Part shown: positions 8,249-18,098 of the stretch, in pieces
Layout: each line of letters starts with the position of its first letter
How positions within the stretch are numbered: the first letter of the stretch is position 1
Source of the DNA: UBA6224 sp963730375
GTDB taxonomy: Bacteria; Patescibacteriota; Saccharimonadia; Saccharimonadales; UBA4665
DNA length: 64,000 bases
Assembly: GCA_963730375.1 (NCBI GenBank)
Contig: CAVSRJ010000001.1
Location: 310,001 to 374,000 of the forward strand
Reading direction: 5' to 3'
The notes under the pieces: generated by a model
Seen by the model: the letters and a program-made list of their open reading frames with translations, nothing else
Told to the model about the DNA's origin: nothing
Databases searched by the model: none
Translations under genes and position numbers: made by a program

Positions 8249-8907
8249 ATGGCTAAAAAACCAACCAGCAAACAACGATACCGAATATCCAAACATACCC
8301 TATTCGTTGCAGGGGGCGTAGTCGTTGTATTGCTAGCTGGCTTTTTAATTTATAAAGACGTGGCTCGGCGCATCCACGACCAGCAAGTCTACGAGCAGGA
8401 CAAAGTCCGCTTCGCCAAAACCGAGCAAGATATGAATGCTGCATTCGATGCCATCGAGGCTAAGATAGGCAAACCTTTCGACCGTAAGACTTCAAGGGGC
8501 TGTTCGTATACGAGCGCTGAAGTATGAAGCGCGGTCCGCTTAGTTGCTGAGGTATCCATGATGATGGTATACGAAGTACAAAATAAGGACAAAAGCAAAT
8601 TACAGAGCGAAATCGGCCCACGAGGTGCTAACAACAGCCCCCGAATTTAGTGACGGATTTACTTCCTACGGCCTGAGCACATACAACAGGCCAGCAATCA
8701 ATTTACATATTATTTGGACATGACTAACAATTTAAACTGTACATTTACTCACGATACATACGCCAAGGATAGTATGAGACCTATGGCGAAGGTGAGGGTG
8801 GAATCAGGAGCCTTCTCACGGCTAATAGCCCGTATAGCTCGGTCTATAAGATATATTGTGGTCACGCAACACCAAAACCTCTTTACCCAATCGTAGGCAC
8901 AGAATAG
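8249..8907 (+). pseudogene. Frameshifted membrane-anchored protein gene
   Basis: Starts MAKKPTSKQRY with a leaderless promoter (TACAAT 8237-8242) and one TM helix (about residues 20-40), then a coiled region and CSYTSAE. The first frame stops at 8525-8527, but homologous-looking sequence continues in other frames: ARGPLSC, EVSMMMVYEVQNKDKSK, FTYYLDMTNNLNCTFTHDTY and finally YCGHATPKPLYPIVGTE with a stop at 8905-8907. At least three single-base shifts are needed. Given similar breaks in essential genes nearby, these may be sequencing errors and not decay. Function unknown; the ectodomain has conserved-looking Cys residues. Confidence 0.6.
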
Positions 8908-8959
8908 TTGCAAATATCACGTATTAGTGATATTAATGTATCAAGTAAGGAGTTACCCA

Positions 8960-11745
8960 ATGCGTCGAAAGATGCTCCTGCTGTGGGTATCCTGCAGTGT
9001 ATTAGTAATAAGCTTGGGTGTGGCACTGTTTTTTGGTGGAAGCAAGATGGCTCGTGCAGATGGCGCCGGCTGGCTTGTCGGTGCGCCACAGGTGCAAGAG
9101 ATTGGCGCGGTAGACCACTCCGCCGTAGTGTACCAGGGGCCTGCGGAGTGTACTGATATGACACTTCCGGTCGTCCATAGCCTGTACCAGCAACTGTTTA
9201 CGAAGAATGAAGATCACTGCATGGTCAGGACCAGTGCGGGCCTGGTGGAGGAGTATGCCAAGGTCATCCAGCCAAATGGATTTGATAAGGCATACCCCAT
9301 CGACAGCATATCGCTGGGTGGTGGTCATCCCGTTGTTGTGCCAGTGCCAAATCAACCCAGTGCACTGTTGATGAAAGGCGATCCAGTGTATCCTGGCGTA
9401 AATTTTGGCCTATTCCGTGGGCTGCAGAGCCACCTGGAGTTCAATAACAATCTGCTATCGCCTAGATTCAAAATGACTGGGCCTGACCTCTACCTGCAAT
9501 ATCCCAACGGTCGAGCCATGGCATTTAACACGAGTACGGTTACGTTTTCTAGCGACGGCACCTACATGGTGGCGGAAGCCATCAGCTACGGGTTTGTGCG
9601 CATCAATTTGACCACGCTCACCATGACGGCATTTGCCCTGAACGCGCAGAAGACGAGCGCGGGATACCCGCTTGGCTCGGTCACGGCTATCAGCCCGTCT
9701 GGTAAGTACGCTGCCATAGCCTACAATGCTCCTGGTGGCTGGGGGCAGAAGTTTTTCCGCATCATTGACATTGATTCGTGCGGCAACACGTCAGCGGGAT
9801 ATGACGCTAACATAACGACCTGCCAGTCGCAAAATTACCTACCGGATTTGCAGCAAGAAATACCAGGCTTACTAACCATAGGAAAAGTACAGTTTGCGAA
9901 CGATAACTCACTAAACTTTATTGCCTCAACACAGGATAGCTCTGGTGTATATGCCTATACGAGATATGAGTTGACTGCGAGATGGTATGCCACAACGACT
10001 AGAACAATACTTGGCACTGGGTGACTCGTTTGCTTCGGGTGAGGGCACGTTCAACTATATTGCCGGGACTGAGGACGGGCCAAACCAGTGCCATCAGTCG
10101 ATATTCTCGTATCCGTATCTAATGCAGTCAAACGTTGGCGAGACTGCTTCGGTTGCTTGTTCTGGTGCAAAAATATCTAACATTAGAAATATTGGTGACA
10201 ATGATGTAAACCAACTCGATGGCATAAATGATGCTGATATAAACTCAGCAGCAAAGGGCGAGAGTGCTCTCAATGCACCTTCCTGGCGTAATAGCACAAA
10301 ATAATTATATTAATCAAGATAACCCCCAAATTATCACAGTCTCAGTGGGGGGAAATGACGTAGATTTCACCAATATCGTTGAAAAGTGTGTCATACCGTT
10401 CAACAGGGCAACATCGTTCTCCCAAAATTGTTACCAAACCTACGAGGATAGTCTGGAGTTGGTGCGGGAAATAAATGATCAGTTTGATAGCCTACGAAAA
10501 ACATATTCGGACTTACTCGGGCATGATCCGACAAGGCGTGTCTATGTCATCGGCTACCCGCAGCTAGTGTCGGCGACCGGTTCGTGTGGTGATAACGTGC
10601 GTTTGAGTCAGTCTGATCGACAGTTTGCCACAAAATTGGTTGACTACCTGGACTCAGTCATTAGCCGGGCGGCAGCAAAAGCGGGAGTGTATTACGTAGA
10701 CACGCAGCACGCATTTGACGGGCATAAATTGTGTGAGAGTGGCACAAAAGCTGTCAATGGCCTGACGGCAGGCAACGACAACTACCACCTCATTGGCAAT
10801 GAGAGCTACCACCCTAACAAACTTGGACACGAGCTTTTTGCCCGAACGATTTTGTCTCAGACCAACAATCTGACTGCGCCAATGCCGATAGCGCAGGACA
10901 TAAACCAACCAGGAGAAGAAGATCAGGAAGCGGCAGCGATGCTGGATGCGACAAAAATAAATCGTATAGTTTATGAGACACTCAACGCCGCCAATGATAT
11001 TCATTACGTGGTCAAGGGTCCAGTCGACATCAGCATAGATCAGTTCAAGTCAATCGTTCGTTTTGATTCAAGCATGGTTGCAGTATTGCACTCCGACCCA
11101 ACGGATGTTGGTTTGGTGCACGTCGATAATTCAGGGCTCATTAGTGGAACTATTTCCATACCTAGTAATATTTCGGCCGGTATACATACGTTGCATTTGT
11201 ACGGGCAGAATATGGTTGGTGAGCCAATTGACGTGCAGCAAACAGTCTACGTCAAGGCATCGGCGGATGACTATGATGGCGATGGTATTGCTAACGACAA
11301 CGATTCCTGCCTCGGCATCCCGAACAGCGGACACGATATTGACCAGGATAGTATTGATGATGCCTGTGACCCTGACATTGGTTCACCTCCGGCTACATCA
11401 ACACCGAGCGGTTCTACTGCTGAAACAAATTCGAGTTACAAAGGAAGCAATAGCGCAGGGATCCAGGTGGCGCAGACCACACAACTACAACAGACTTTAG
11501 CGGTAACAAATTATGCTACGACAAGCTATGTGAGCCAAAACACAGGTGAGTCGACGGGTGAGGTAAAGGCAGCCGAAACCGGCCAGCCCGTTGCCATAGA
11601 CAACACTGCTCAGCAGACTCGGGATAAACAATCACAAGACGATACTGCCAGTGGTTCGATTTGGCTAACATTGGGCTATATATTGCTAGGATTCATCATT
11701 TTTGTGGCGGTTGTGCTGTTTGCCAGGCGACAGCGGGCTGACTAG
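8960..11745 (+). CDS. Secreted SGNH-hydrolase surface protein with TSP3 repeats (two frameshifts)
   Basis: About 925 residues once two breaks (near 10000 and 10280) are bridged. ATG at 8960 follows AAGGAG and opens a signal peptide (about 1-33). Next come a beta-rich domain (SPSGKYAAIAY, beta-propeller-like), then an SGNH/GDSL hydrolase: LALGDSFASGEG (Ser nucleophile), VSVGGND (Asn) and YHPNKLGHELF (Asp/His). Near the end are calcium-type repeats DYDGDGIANDNDSC and DIDQDSIDDACDPD (thrombospondin type 3-like), a Ser/Thr-rich stalk and a C-terminal TM helix with ARRQRAD. It is therefore a cell-surface esterase or lipase-like protein. Frames: 8960-10024, 9987-10304, 10264-11745. Confidence 0.82.
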
Positions 11746-11777
11746 TTGATTATTATTCAGTTGGCTATACTAAGGGC

Positions 11778-12552
11778 ATGATTACACACCTTCTCTGGAT
11801 AAACTTGGCTGCAGTACTTGTATACATGACCCTATGGTTCTTTGTGGGGTGGCGGCGCAAACAACTTGAACACTGTCGATGCCGCGTGGGGCAGTGGCTT
11901 TGCGCTGGTAGCCTGGCTGGTGGCAATCCAGCAGCCGTCGGCACGCAGCCTGCTGATCGCCGTGCTGGTCAGCGTGTGGGCAGCGCGCATTACCAACCAC
12001 CTGGTGCGCCGTGTGTTTAGCAGCGGTGAAGACCCGCGCTATGCCGAACTGAGCGCCAAGTGGCAGGGCAACTTCTGGCTGCGCGCCTACGTCACGATAT
12101 TCCTACTACAGGGTGTACTGGTGGTACTCATCAGCTTGCCGGTGACCGTCGCGGCTGGCGGTGCCCAGCTGGACAACTTGGGCTGGCTGAGCGTACTGGG
12201 CGCAGCCATCTGGGCAGTAGGCTTCGGCATAGAGGCGGCCGCCGACCGACAACTGCGCGATTTCATCGCCAACAAACCGCCCAAGGGTGCCGTGATGGAT
12301 CAGGGACTGTGGAAGTACAGCCGTCACCCTAACTACTTTGGCGAAATGGTGCAGTGGTGGGCCATCGGCCTGATAGCCCTGCAGGTCAGCTACGGCTGGA
12401 TTGGCCTACTCGGCCCGCTGACACTGACGTACCTACTACTATTTGTCTCGGGCATCCCCATGATAGAGAACCGCAAAAAGAACGACCCGCCATACCGCCG
12501 CTACATGCAACGCACCAGCATGCTCATCCCATTGCCACCACGCAAGGGCTGA
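11778..12552 (+). CDS. DUF1295 / steroid 5-alpha-reductase-like membrane protein (frameshift)
   Basis: The first frame (from ATG 11778) gives a TM segment ending RRKQL; the rest runs in another frame from NTVDAAWGSGFALV. One extra base near 11863 explains the break and gives about 257 residues, the family length. The family signature is present: a multi-TM protein with VDAAWG, and near the C-terminus WKYSRHPNYFGEMVQWW and MIENRKKNDPPYRRY, typical of DUF1295. Members are predicted membrane reductases or methyltransferase-like enzymes; the activity here is unknown. TATACT at 11764-11769 lies 8 nt before the ATG. Confidence 0.85.
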
Positions 12553-12607
12553 GCGACCACATATAATTGCGCTATATATCGAATAATTGTATAATTTGCT
12601 TCCTAGT

Positions 12608-13831
12608 ATGACTACCGAAGCACTGACAACTCCAGAGCGCGCACCGGACGCGGACTCAAACTTACTCCTGACGAGCCCTGCGCTTGGTGCGTGGTGTCGG
12701 GCGCAACTGGTCAATGAAGGTTTGCCAACCGAATTTGTAGAAGTGGATCATTGGCGACGGGCTGATGTGACATTCGTGCAGGACGAAATCCCCCAGCTGA
12801 CGTCGGACATCGTCAGGTCTGAGTTCCTGGACAGTGTGCAGCGACGGGCATCGTCAAAGACATGGTGGGCTCCCATGACCCGGACATTGGGCGAGCTGGG
12901 TGCAGCTAGTGATTTGCCCTCACGTATGCGGCTGAACGCGAAACATACATTGGACTTCCTGGTTCGCGATCGGCCCACCGGCCAAAACTTTGAGATATTC
13001 GATATGGGCGATGACGACACCGACGAGCAGTCATTGCATGCGGTGTCTGAGACCCTCACTCTCATCGATCAGTTTTCTGGCGGTATGTCATCAGCTGACT
13101 ACCAGCGACCACGGATTGTCCTGGGCAACAATATTCGATTAGGCAAAAACAACGGCGGACGCGAGGTCAAAGGAATCGCAACTCAGGACTGTGTGTTCCT
13201 AAACATGTCTGCTATTACGGAGCGGGCAGCAGAGGTTGATATCAATGCAACTCAGCTTGTATCGTCAGTGTTAGTTCACGAAGTATTAGGTCATGCACTG
13301 GAGCGACACGTGATGGGCGTCGTCGACACCTACTTTCCGCAATATTTTCACTATTCCACTGAGCGAGTACCTGGCCGAATGTTTGACAGTATCCATGCCG
13401 AAGTGAAAGCTCGCAAGCATGGATATGAAGACTCGCAACCAACTCACGAATACGGTGCGATAAACGCCGCTGAGGACTTTGCGACCAGCGTTGATGCGCT
13501 GGTCGGGAAGGCGATGGGGTGGGTAGATTTGGAAAAGGTTGAAGAGAGCCGACGGACGCCAGACAGCTATCGGCGCGACCTGGTCATGAGCGCGCTGAAT
13601 CTGGCCGCACACCGAGCACGATTTTATGATGGCACACCAGGCTTTGTTGGCAGCAATCTACGACACGTACTGGACGAATCAGGTGATGTACAGGCTGCCG
13701 TACCAACTCGCACTACACGAGTCGCGAGCACCACCGGGCACGAGGCTGCCCAGCAAGAACTGGACAATATTCTCGATATATTTCGTCCCGGTGACACATT
13801 CAAGGTCTACGCTCTGAAACCCGGCTTGTAA
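12608..13831 (+). CDS. Predicted zinc metalloprotease (gluzincin type)
   Basis: A 407-residue protein. HEVLGH (His224, Glu225, His229) is the HExxH zinc site; NAAEDFATSV about 60 residues later supplies the third-ligand Glu289, the gluzincin pattern. The first 200 residues show no known domain. There is no signal peptide or TM segment, so it should be cytosolic unless secreted by another route. An upstream in-frame TTG would overlap the TATAAT box at 12590-12595, so the ATG at 12608 is preferred; this gives a 12-nt gap. Substrate unknown. Confidence 0.75.
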   Translation: MTTEALTTPERAPDADSNLLLTSPALGAWCRAQLVNEGLPTEFVEVDHWRRADVTFVQDEIPQLTSDIVRSEFLDSVQRRASSKTWWAPMTRTLGELGAASDLPSRMRLNAKHTLDFLVRDRPTGQNFEIFDMGDDDTDEQSLHAVSETLTLIDQFSGGMSSADYQRPRIVLGNNIRLGKNNGGREVKGIATQDCVFLNMSAITERAAEVDINATQLVSSVLVHEVLGHALERHVMGVVDTYFPQYFHYSTERVPGRMFDSIHAEVKARKHGYEDSQPTHEYGAINAAEDFATSVDALVGKAMGWVDLEKVEESRRTPDSYRRDLVMSALNLAAHRARFYDGTPGFVGSNLRHVLDESGDVQAAVPTRTTRVASTTGHEAAQQELDNILDIFRPGDTFKVYALKPGL

Positions 13832-13883
13832 CAACGGCTGGCAGCGCTAGCTCCACATCAAGCATATACGGTATACTGGGGCT

Positions 13884-14879
13884 ATGGACGAATCGCCAAA
13901 ACTTACCAACGTCCCGGAAAAACCAGGCGCGCCCGAGCTAGGAAAATCAGTCCAGATACCCAGCGCTCCTCTGAATGATGAACCCGAAAAGGGCCCAGCC
14001 TTTCAGCCAACGCCAACCGAAGCCGCCGAAACGGTGGACGACCCCGACCCAACTCCGTACGATAGTCCGGCAGACGAAAACCATGCTCAGGCCGAATATC
14101 TACGCAACCTGCGTGAGGCCAACGACCCCAAATCTCGCAAGATGAGCACCATGTTCATGGTGATGCTGGTGTTGTTGCTGGTGCTGGTGGTTGGTGTGTT
14201 GGGCTATTTGTGGTGGTCGTTGCGGTCTAACGATACGCCATCACCTGCCAAAAAGACCAGCCAGAGCCAACAGACCACAGCCCTGCCACAACAGACCACA
14301 CAAACTCCCAAAGACGACAAAACGGCCGGCACAGAGGATTACACCTCTATAGGGCTTGGCCTGAGCATCTCCTATCCATCGGACTGGGTACAGGCAGAAA
14401 AGAACGGCACATTGACCATTACGTCGCCTGCTGTCGAATTGACGGACGCCGAAGGGCAAAGCACCCAGGGCAATATCGTGCTGACCGTGCGCAACAACCA
14501 AACGACGTTGCCGGAATTTAATGACGGCTCGGCTGTGGCCGTATTGGCTTCAGAAAAGCTAGCCTACGCCAAGCCATCCTCAATCCAGCGCGCCTCTACC
14601 TACGTTAGCTACCTGCAGTTTGCCGCCACCACAACCAAGGGAGGTCTGGATGGTATCTATGTGACAGGCGATTCCGGCTACAAATATGCTCAGACGATTC
14701 CAAAGGGCGACATAGCGCGAGTTGATCCAAAGATTAGTGTCGGGTTTGTCAGCTGTAATGGCGCGGCCTGCGGCGACGGCGCCAAGAGTACGCCACTGAC
14801 TATTAGCTCGACCAGCTGGCAAGACAGCAACCAGAAAAAGACCGTCGACACCATGCTATCCTCCATCATCCTGAACTAA
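13884..14879 (+). CDS. Single-pass membrane protein with PsbP-like ectodomain
   Basis: 331 residues. The N-terminal ~85 residues are acidic and proline-rich; a TM helix follows (about 90-113, MFMVMLVLLLVLVVGVLGYL), then a Thr/Gln-rich linker and an extracellular domain that begins ISYPSDWVQAEKNGTLTI, resembling PsbP-like domains. Two Cys (CNGAAC) near the end may form a disulfide. Leaderless promoter TATACT 13872-13877, 6 nt before ATG. Function unknown. Confidence 0.75.
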   Translation: MDESPKLTNVPEKPGAPELGKSVQIPSAPLNDEPEKGPAFQPTPTEAAETVDDPDPTPYDSPADENHAQAEYLRNLREANDPKSRKMSTMFMVMLVLLLVLVVGVLGYLWWSLRSNDTPSPAKKTSQSQQTTALPQQTTQTPKDDKTAGTEDYTSIGLGLSISYPSDWVQAEKNGTLTITSPAVELTDAEGQSTQGNIVLTVRNNQTTLPEFNDGSAVAVLASEKLAYAKPSSIQRASTYVSYLQFAATTTKGGLDGIYVTGDSGYKYAQTIPKGDIARVDPKISVGFVSCNGAACGDGAKSTPLTISSTSWQDSNQKKTVDTMLSSIILN

Positions 14880-14883
14880 AAAA

Positions 14884-14943
14884 ACGTATATACGTACGTA
14901 TATACGTCACCCCTGGGAAAACGCCATATGAATTGCACATAAA
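14884..14943. repeat. Intergenic repeat R1, copy 1 (24-bp palindrome plus conserved tail)
   Basis: Two back-to-back copies of the palindrome ACGTATATACGT (14884-14907), followed by a conserved tail (CACCCCTG, AAAACGC, ATATGAAT, ACATAA). The same unit occurs at 43264-43323 with few changes. It starts 4 bp after the preceding stop codon. Confidence 0.9.
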
Positions 14944-14947
14944 CCCC

Positions 14948-14970
14948 ACCTAGAGGACGGACCTCTAGGT
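14948..14970. repeat. Hairpin repeat R2, copy 1
   Basis: ACCTAGAGG-ACGGA-CCTCTAGGT, a perfect 9-bp stem with a 5-nt loop. An alternative hairpin ACGGACC-TCTA-GGTCCGT uses overlapping bases, so the two are mutually exclusive. No T run follows. Placed 77 bp before the start of the next gene. Confidence 0.88.
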
Positions 14971-15046
14971 CCGTGAATGACGGTGAATCGGCGGAGACGG
15001 GCATAAGCAATTTGCAAAACGGTGTATTGATGATATTTTAATACTC

Positions 15047-15490
15047 ATGGAATTTGCTGGAAAACTCCTTGCGTCCGATTCCGCCACAAGAGGCGCCGAC
15101 TTGGCAGCGCGCTTGCGTTATGCCACAGCAGTATCTGATCACATGATGGATGAAGAAGTAAGTGCAATGGTAATGGAGTTAGACGGTGCCGCAAAAAATA
15201 ATGTTGATGAGGCTACAGCATTTGTTCTTACAATGGCGGATAGTTGTGAATCTAGCCCAACTCATGATTTTGCCACCGAGACATTTCTGGGCACCGCAGC
15301 CACGGCAGTTGCGATAAACGTCATGCAAACAGATGTCGAAATGGGAAAACGGCTTGTGCACGATTTACTGACACGAGAAAATCAGTCATTTGCCGAGGGT
15401 AGCTGGAACAGAGTAGAGAGTGAATATCTCAAGGGTCGCATTTGTTATGACGACTATCACCGCCTCCTCCTCGTAAGGCGTTTGTTCTAG
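15047..15490 (+). CDS. Orphan protein of repeat-framed cassette 1
   Basis: 147 residues, not recognised. Predicted almost wholly alpha-helical, soluble, acidic in the first half (VSDHMMDEEVSAMVMELDG) and ending in a basic stretch (HRLLLVRRLF). No signal peptide. The ATG is preceded by a TAATAC box a few nt upstream. The gene is framed by hairpin repeat R2 on both sides and by R1 upstream, exactly as an unrelated gene at 43436-43969 is. Both are probably cargo of the same kind of element. Confidence 0.7.
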   Translation: MEFAGKLLASDSATRGADLAARLRYATAVSDHMMDEEVSAMVMELDGAAKNNVDEATAFVLTMADSCESSPTHDFATETFLGTAATAVAINVMQTDVEMGKRLVHDLLTRENQSFAEGSWNRVESEYLKGRICYDDYHRLLLVRRLF

Positions 15491-15495
15491 AGGTT

Positions 15496-15514
15496 CTAGA
15501 GGACGGACCTCTAG
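15496..15514. repeat. Hairpin repeat R2, copy 2
   Basis: CTAGAGG-ACGGA-CCTCTAG, starting 6 bp after the stop of the orphan gene; a partial extra copy of TTCTAGAGG precedes it. It lies 3 bp after the end of nothing but the cassette and touches the 3' end of the convergent LssY_C gene. Confidence 0.85.
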
Positions 15515-16383
15515 GTGGTTGATTTGCTGTGGGGCTTTGTTAGTTCAACAACTTTGATTCGGCCGTCGGATACGAAACTGACCCCAAAATTTTGGCCGCG
15601 CATGCGGAAGGGGCGACCTGCCTTTACTTCGTCGATAGCCTCAATGGCGTCTGTTTTTTGCAGTGTCTCGATAATGTAATCGCGCTCAAGATGATGCTGG
15701 TCATGCACCTTGTGTGTCAGCTGTAGGTTTGCCCAGCGAAAGCCATGTGAGCCGATGTCGTCAATGGCCGCGCCGACCCAGATAGTTTTCTCGAGCCCAA
15801 TAAAGCGGCGAAAATGTCGTGACCAAAAGCGGAAGTGGCCGTGATCACCCTTGTGCGAACGGTGCTCCACCAGTTGCCAAAAGCGAACATGGTGCCGCTT
15901 GCGCGGGCTGCGGTTGTCGCCGTACGGAATCTGAAAACCGAGGTCCTGCGGCCGGTTAAACAAGAAGAGATTGCTGAACGGTGCCGTCGGATAGGGCTTG
16001 TTGAACGCGATGGCGTAGGCCTCGTGGATACCATTTCGAAGCGTTGGCTTATCGGCCACGTACCAGCCAGCCTGTTTCATGGTGCGGATAAAATGCCGAC
16101 GCGACTTGGCGACGATGGCGATATTCACCGGGTCAGATGGCAGGCCATCACGGGAGGTCACGTACAGCGGAATGTGATCGGGTCGCATGAATATTCGCCA
16201 AGTTCGCATCAATGCCGGCAACCCAAAATACGCCAGCACGATGTAGGTCACCAGCAATGCAAAAAACAGTGGTAGCTGACGGTCCAGGTAGGGGAAGATA
16301 ATAAATGCCGTCGCATAGGCTATACCCAAGCCCAACAGTAAAATAATCACGCGCCATATCAGACGAAACGTAAAACGAATCAC
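15511..16383 (-). CDS. LssY C-terminal domain membrane protein
   Basis: 290 residues. Two TM helices at the N-terminus (about 10-30 and 38-58) precede a cytosolic or extracellular domain with the LssY_C pattern: DPVNIAIVAKSRRHFIRTMKQAGWYVAD, a His-rich central segment (RHHVRFWQLVEHRSHKGDHGHFRFWSRH) and DDIGSHGF. LssY_C proteins are of unknown biochemical activity and are often found with PAP2 or DedA domains; here the domain stands alone. Convergent with cassette 1. Confidence 0.7.
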   Translation of the reverse strand: MIRFTFRLIWRVIILLLGLGIAYATAFIIFPYLDRQLPLFFALLVTYIVLAYFGLPALMRTWRIFMRPDHIPLYVTSRDGLPSDPVNIAIVAKSRRHFIRTMKQAGWYVADKPTLRNGIHEAYAIAFNKPYPTAPFSNLFLFNRPQDLGFQIPYGDNRSPRKRHHVRFWQLVEHRSHKGDHGHFRFWSRHFRRFIGLEKTIWVGAAIDDIGSHGFRWANLQLTHKVHDQHHLERDYIIETLQKTDAIEAIDEVKAGRPFRMRGQNFGVSFVSDGRIKVVELTKPHSKSTT

Positions 16384-16448
16384 AACCTGGTAAGTATATC
16401 GTATTTAGTGCTGTTCGTCTGTGGTGTCGCCTCCGCTACAATAGCTAT

Positions 16449-17277
16449 ATGACAGTGAGCCAGACAGACATTGCTGCGTTTCAGGACACAGTGCGGGACT
16501 ATTATTTATCGCACGGTCGACACGAATTGCCGTGGCGATTGCCCGAGACAGACGGGTCGTTCGACCCATACGAAATCATGGTTTCAGAGCTGATGTTGCA
16601 ACAGACGCAGGTCAATCGAGTCATCCCAAAATACCTGGCATTCATTGATGCATTTCCAACGGCAAGCGCGCTGGCAGATGCATCACTCGGTGATGTTCTG
16701 GTGGCGTGGCAGGGGCTGGGCTACAACCGCCGCGCGAAGTTTTTGTGGCAGGCCGCACAGCAAATCGTCAATGAATGGCATGGCGTCTGGCCGCAGGAGG
16801 CTGCCAGGTTGACGGCTTTGCCAGGCGTCGGCATCAACACAGCCGGCGCGATCGCGGCATATGCATTCAATCAGCCCGTCATTTTCATAGAAACTAACGT
16901 ACGTAGTGTGTACTTCCATCACTTTTTCAATGACCAGTCAGATGTTGCCGACAAAGACCTGCTGGAGATCATCAGCGCAGACCGTTGACCACGATAATCC
17001 CCGCGAATTTTACTGGGCGCTGATGGATTACGGCACATTCCTCAAGCAACAGGGACATGGCAAAATAACGCAGAGCAAACACTATTCCAAGCAATCAAAG
17101 TTCGACGGCTCCCGCCGGCAAATCCGCGGCAACATATTGCGCCTGTTGGCAACCGGCCCGATGCTGCAAGCTGACCTACTCGAGCAAATAGAAGATGAGC
17201 GCACGGTGTCTGTCCTAGACGACCTCGCCCGCGAACACCTCATCCAGCGCCACGGTAACTCGTATGATCTTTCGTGA
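16449..17277 (+). CDS. mutY: A/G-specific adenine glycosylase, Fe-S-less (frameshift)
   Basis: Two frames, 16449-16988 and the following frame to 17277, join near 16980. MutY motifs: catalytic Glu in SELMLQQTQVNRV, helix-hairpin-helix ALPGVGINTAGAIAAYAF. The usual catalytic Asp (LDGNV in E. coli MutY) is replaced by Glu in FIETNVRSV. The C-terminal part (YWALMDYGTFLKQQGHGKIT) corresponds to the Fe-S region but has no cysteines, so no 4Fe-4S cluster. Role: removes adenine opposite 8-oxoguanine. TACAAT 16437-16442 sits 6 nt before the ATG. Confidence 0.82.
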
Positions 17278-17309
17278 CCATACAGCAAGGTGACTACACT
17301 TTCACCAAA

Positions 17310-17461
17310 CGTGCTTGAGTACAGTTCGGCAGTTCTTGTCGAGGAACAGAGGGAGCCGTACACACTGTACGGCGAGTGAGTACCGCAGATAAAACTGTCG
17401 AAATGTGCCAAGAGCAGTAACAGCACGACCAGCTGTGCTGGGCGACAGGTTACTGCGGTAC
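17310..17461. other. Structured intergenic segment
   Basis: Nested perfect inverted repeats: CCGTACA-CAC-TGTACGG (17356-17372), GTACCGCAG (17380-17388) with CTGCGGTAC (17453-17461), CAGTAAC (17415-17421) with GTTACTG (17449-17455) and AGCAC/GTGCT inside. The last two pairings overlap by three bases and compete, so the segment could switch between folds. No ORF fits. It could be a small RNA or the leader of the next gene. Confidence 0.5.
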
Positions 17462-17499
17462 GTTTGATGAAAGCGTTAGCGTGATACAATATTTGCTAT

Positions 17500-18072
17500 A
17501 TGGACCACCAAGATAGAAAAGCCACCGCCACTACACCACTGCCAACGCCATCCGATCAGCCAAAAAAACCAGAGCATCTACATGACTTGGCGCCCAAAGA
17601 TTCAGCCCACAGCAGCGCAGCCAAGCCCCAAGCCATGGATGTGCTTCACGCTCCACATATGGATGCGATGCACAGTGGTGAGGCAGCGAGCGCCCCTACG
17701 ACTCCCAAGCCCGCCGAGCCCAAGTCAGTAGAGCCAAGACCCGCCGACCCGAAATCAGAAACCCCCAAGCCCGCTGAACCAAAACCTGTCGAACCAAAGC
17801 CAGCCTCGCCAGCGCCTACGCCCAGCGAGGAGCCGTTTACGGAAGAGACCCCAGTCAAACCACCCGAAGATGATGCTGATGACGCTGACCAAAAGGCCAA
17901 CGAACACGGCAAAGCCAAGAACGAACCAAAACCAGTCATCAACAAGCCCCCTAAACAGCCAAAACAACCTGGCGTCGGCATGGCAATTGTCGCGACGGTC
18001 ATTATTATCTTAGGATTGAGCGCGTTGGCTACCTACGCCTACTTGCGCACTAACGGCACCTCGTTGTTCTAA
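17500..18072 (+). CDS. Proline-rich tail-anchored protein
   Basis: 190 residues: a long cytosolic-type segment with imperfect repeats of PKPAEPK / PRPADPK / PKPVEPK, then a Lys/Pro linker and one C-terminal TM helix (about 163-183, GMAIVATVIIILGLSALATYAYL). TACAAT (17485-17490) precedes the ATG by 9 nt. PxxP-K-rich spacers of this type span peptidoglycan or act as flexible tethers. Function unknown. Confidence 0.7.
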   Translation: MDHQDRKATATTPLPTPSDQPKKPEHLHDLAPKDSAHSSAAKPQAMDVLHAPHMDAMHSGEAASAPTTPKPAEPKSVEPRPADPKSETPKPAEPKPVEPKPASPAPTPSEEPFTEETPVKPPEDDADDADQKANEHGKAKNEPKPVINKPPKQPKQPGVGMAIVATVIIILGLSALATYAYLRTNGTSLF

Positions 18073-18098
18073 GGAACAGATACGGTATAATCAGCAGC

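Noticed and set aside
14948..14970. R2 hairpins as rho-independent terminators
   Set aside because: No T run follows any copy, and they stand on both sides of genes, including upstream.
14884..15514. Integron attC cassettes
   Set aside because: The core sites (GTTRRRY/RYYYAAC) are missing, and no integrase is seen.
17700..17810. CRISPR-like repeats
   Set aside because: They are in-frame codon repeats encoding PKPAEPK-type units, with no spacers or constant repeat length; no CRISPR array was found in the window.
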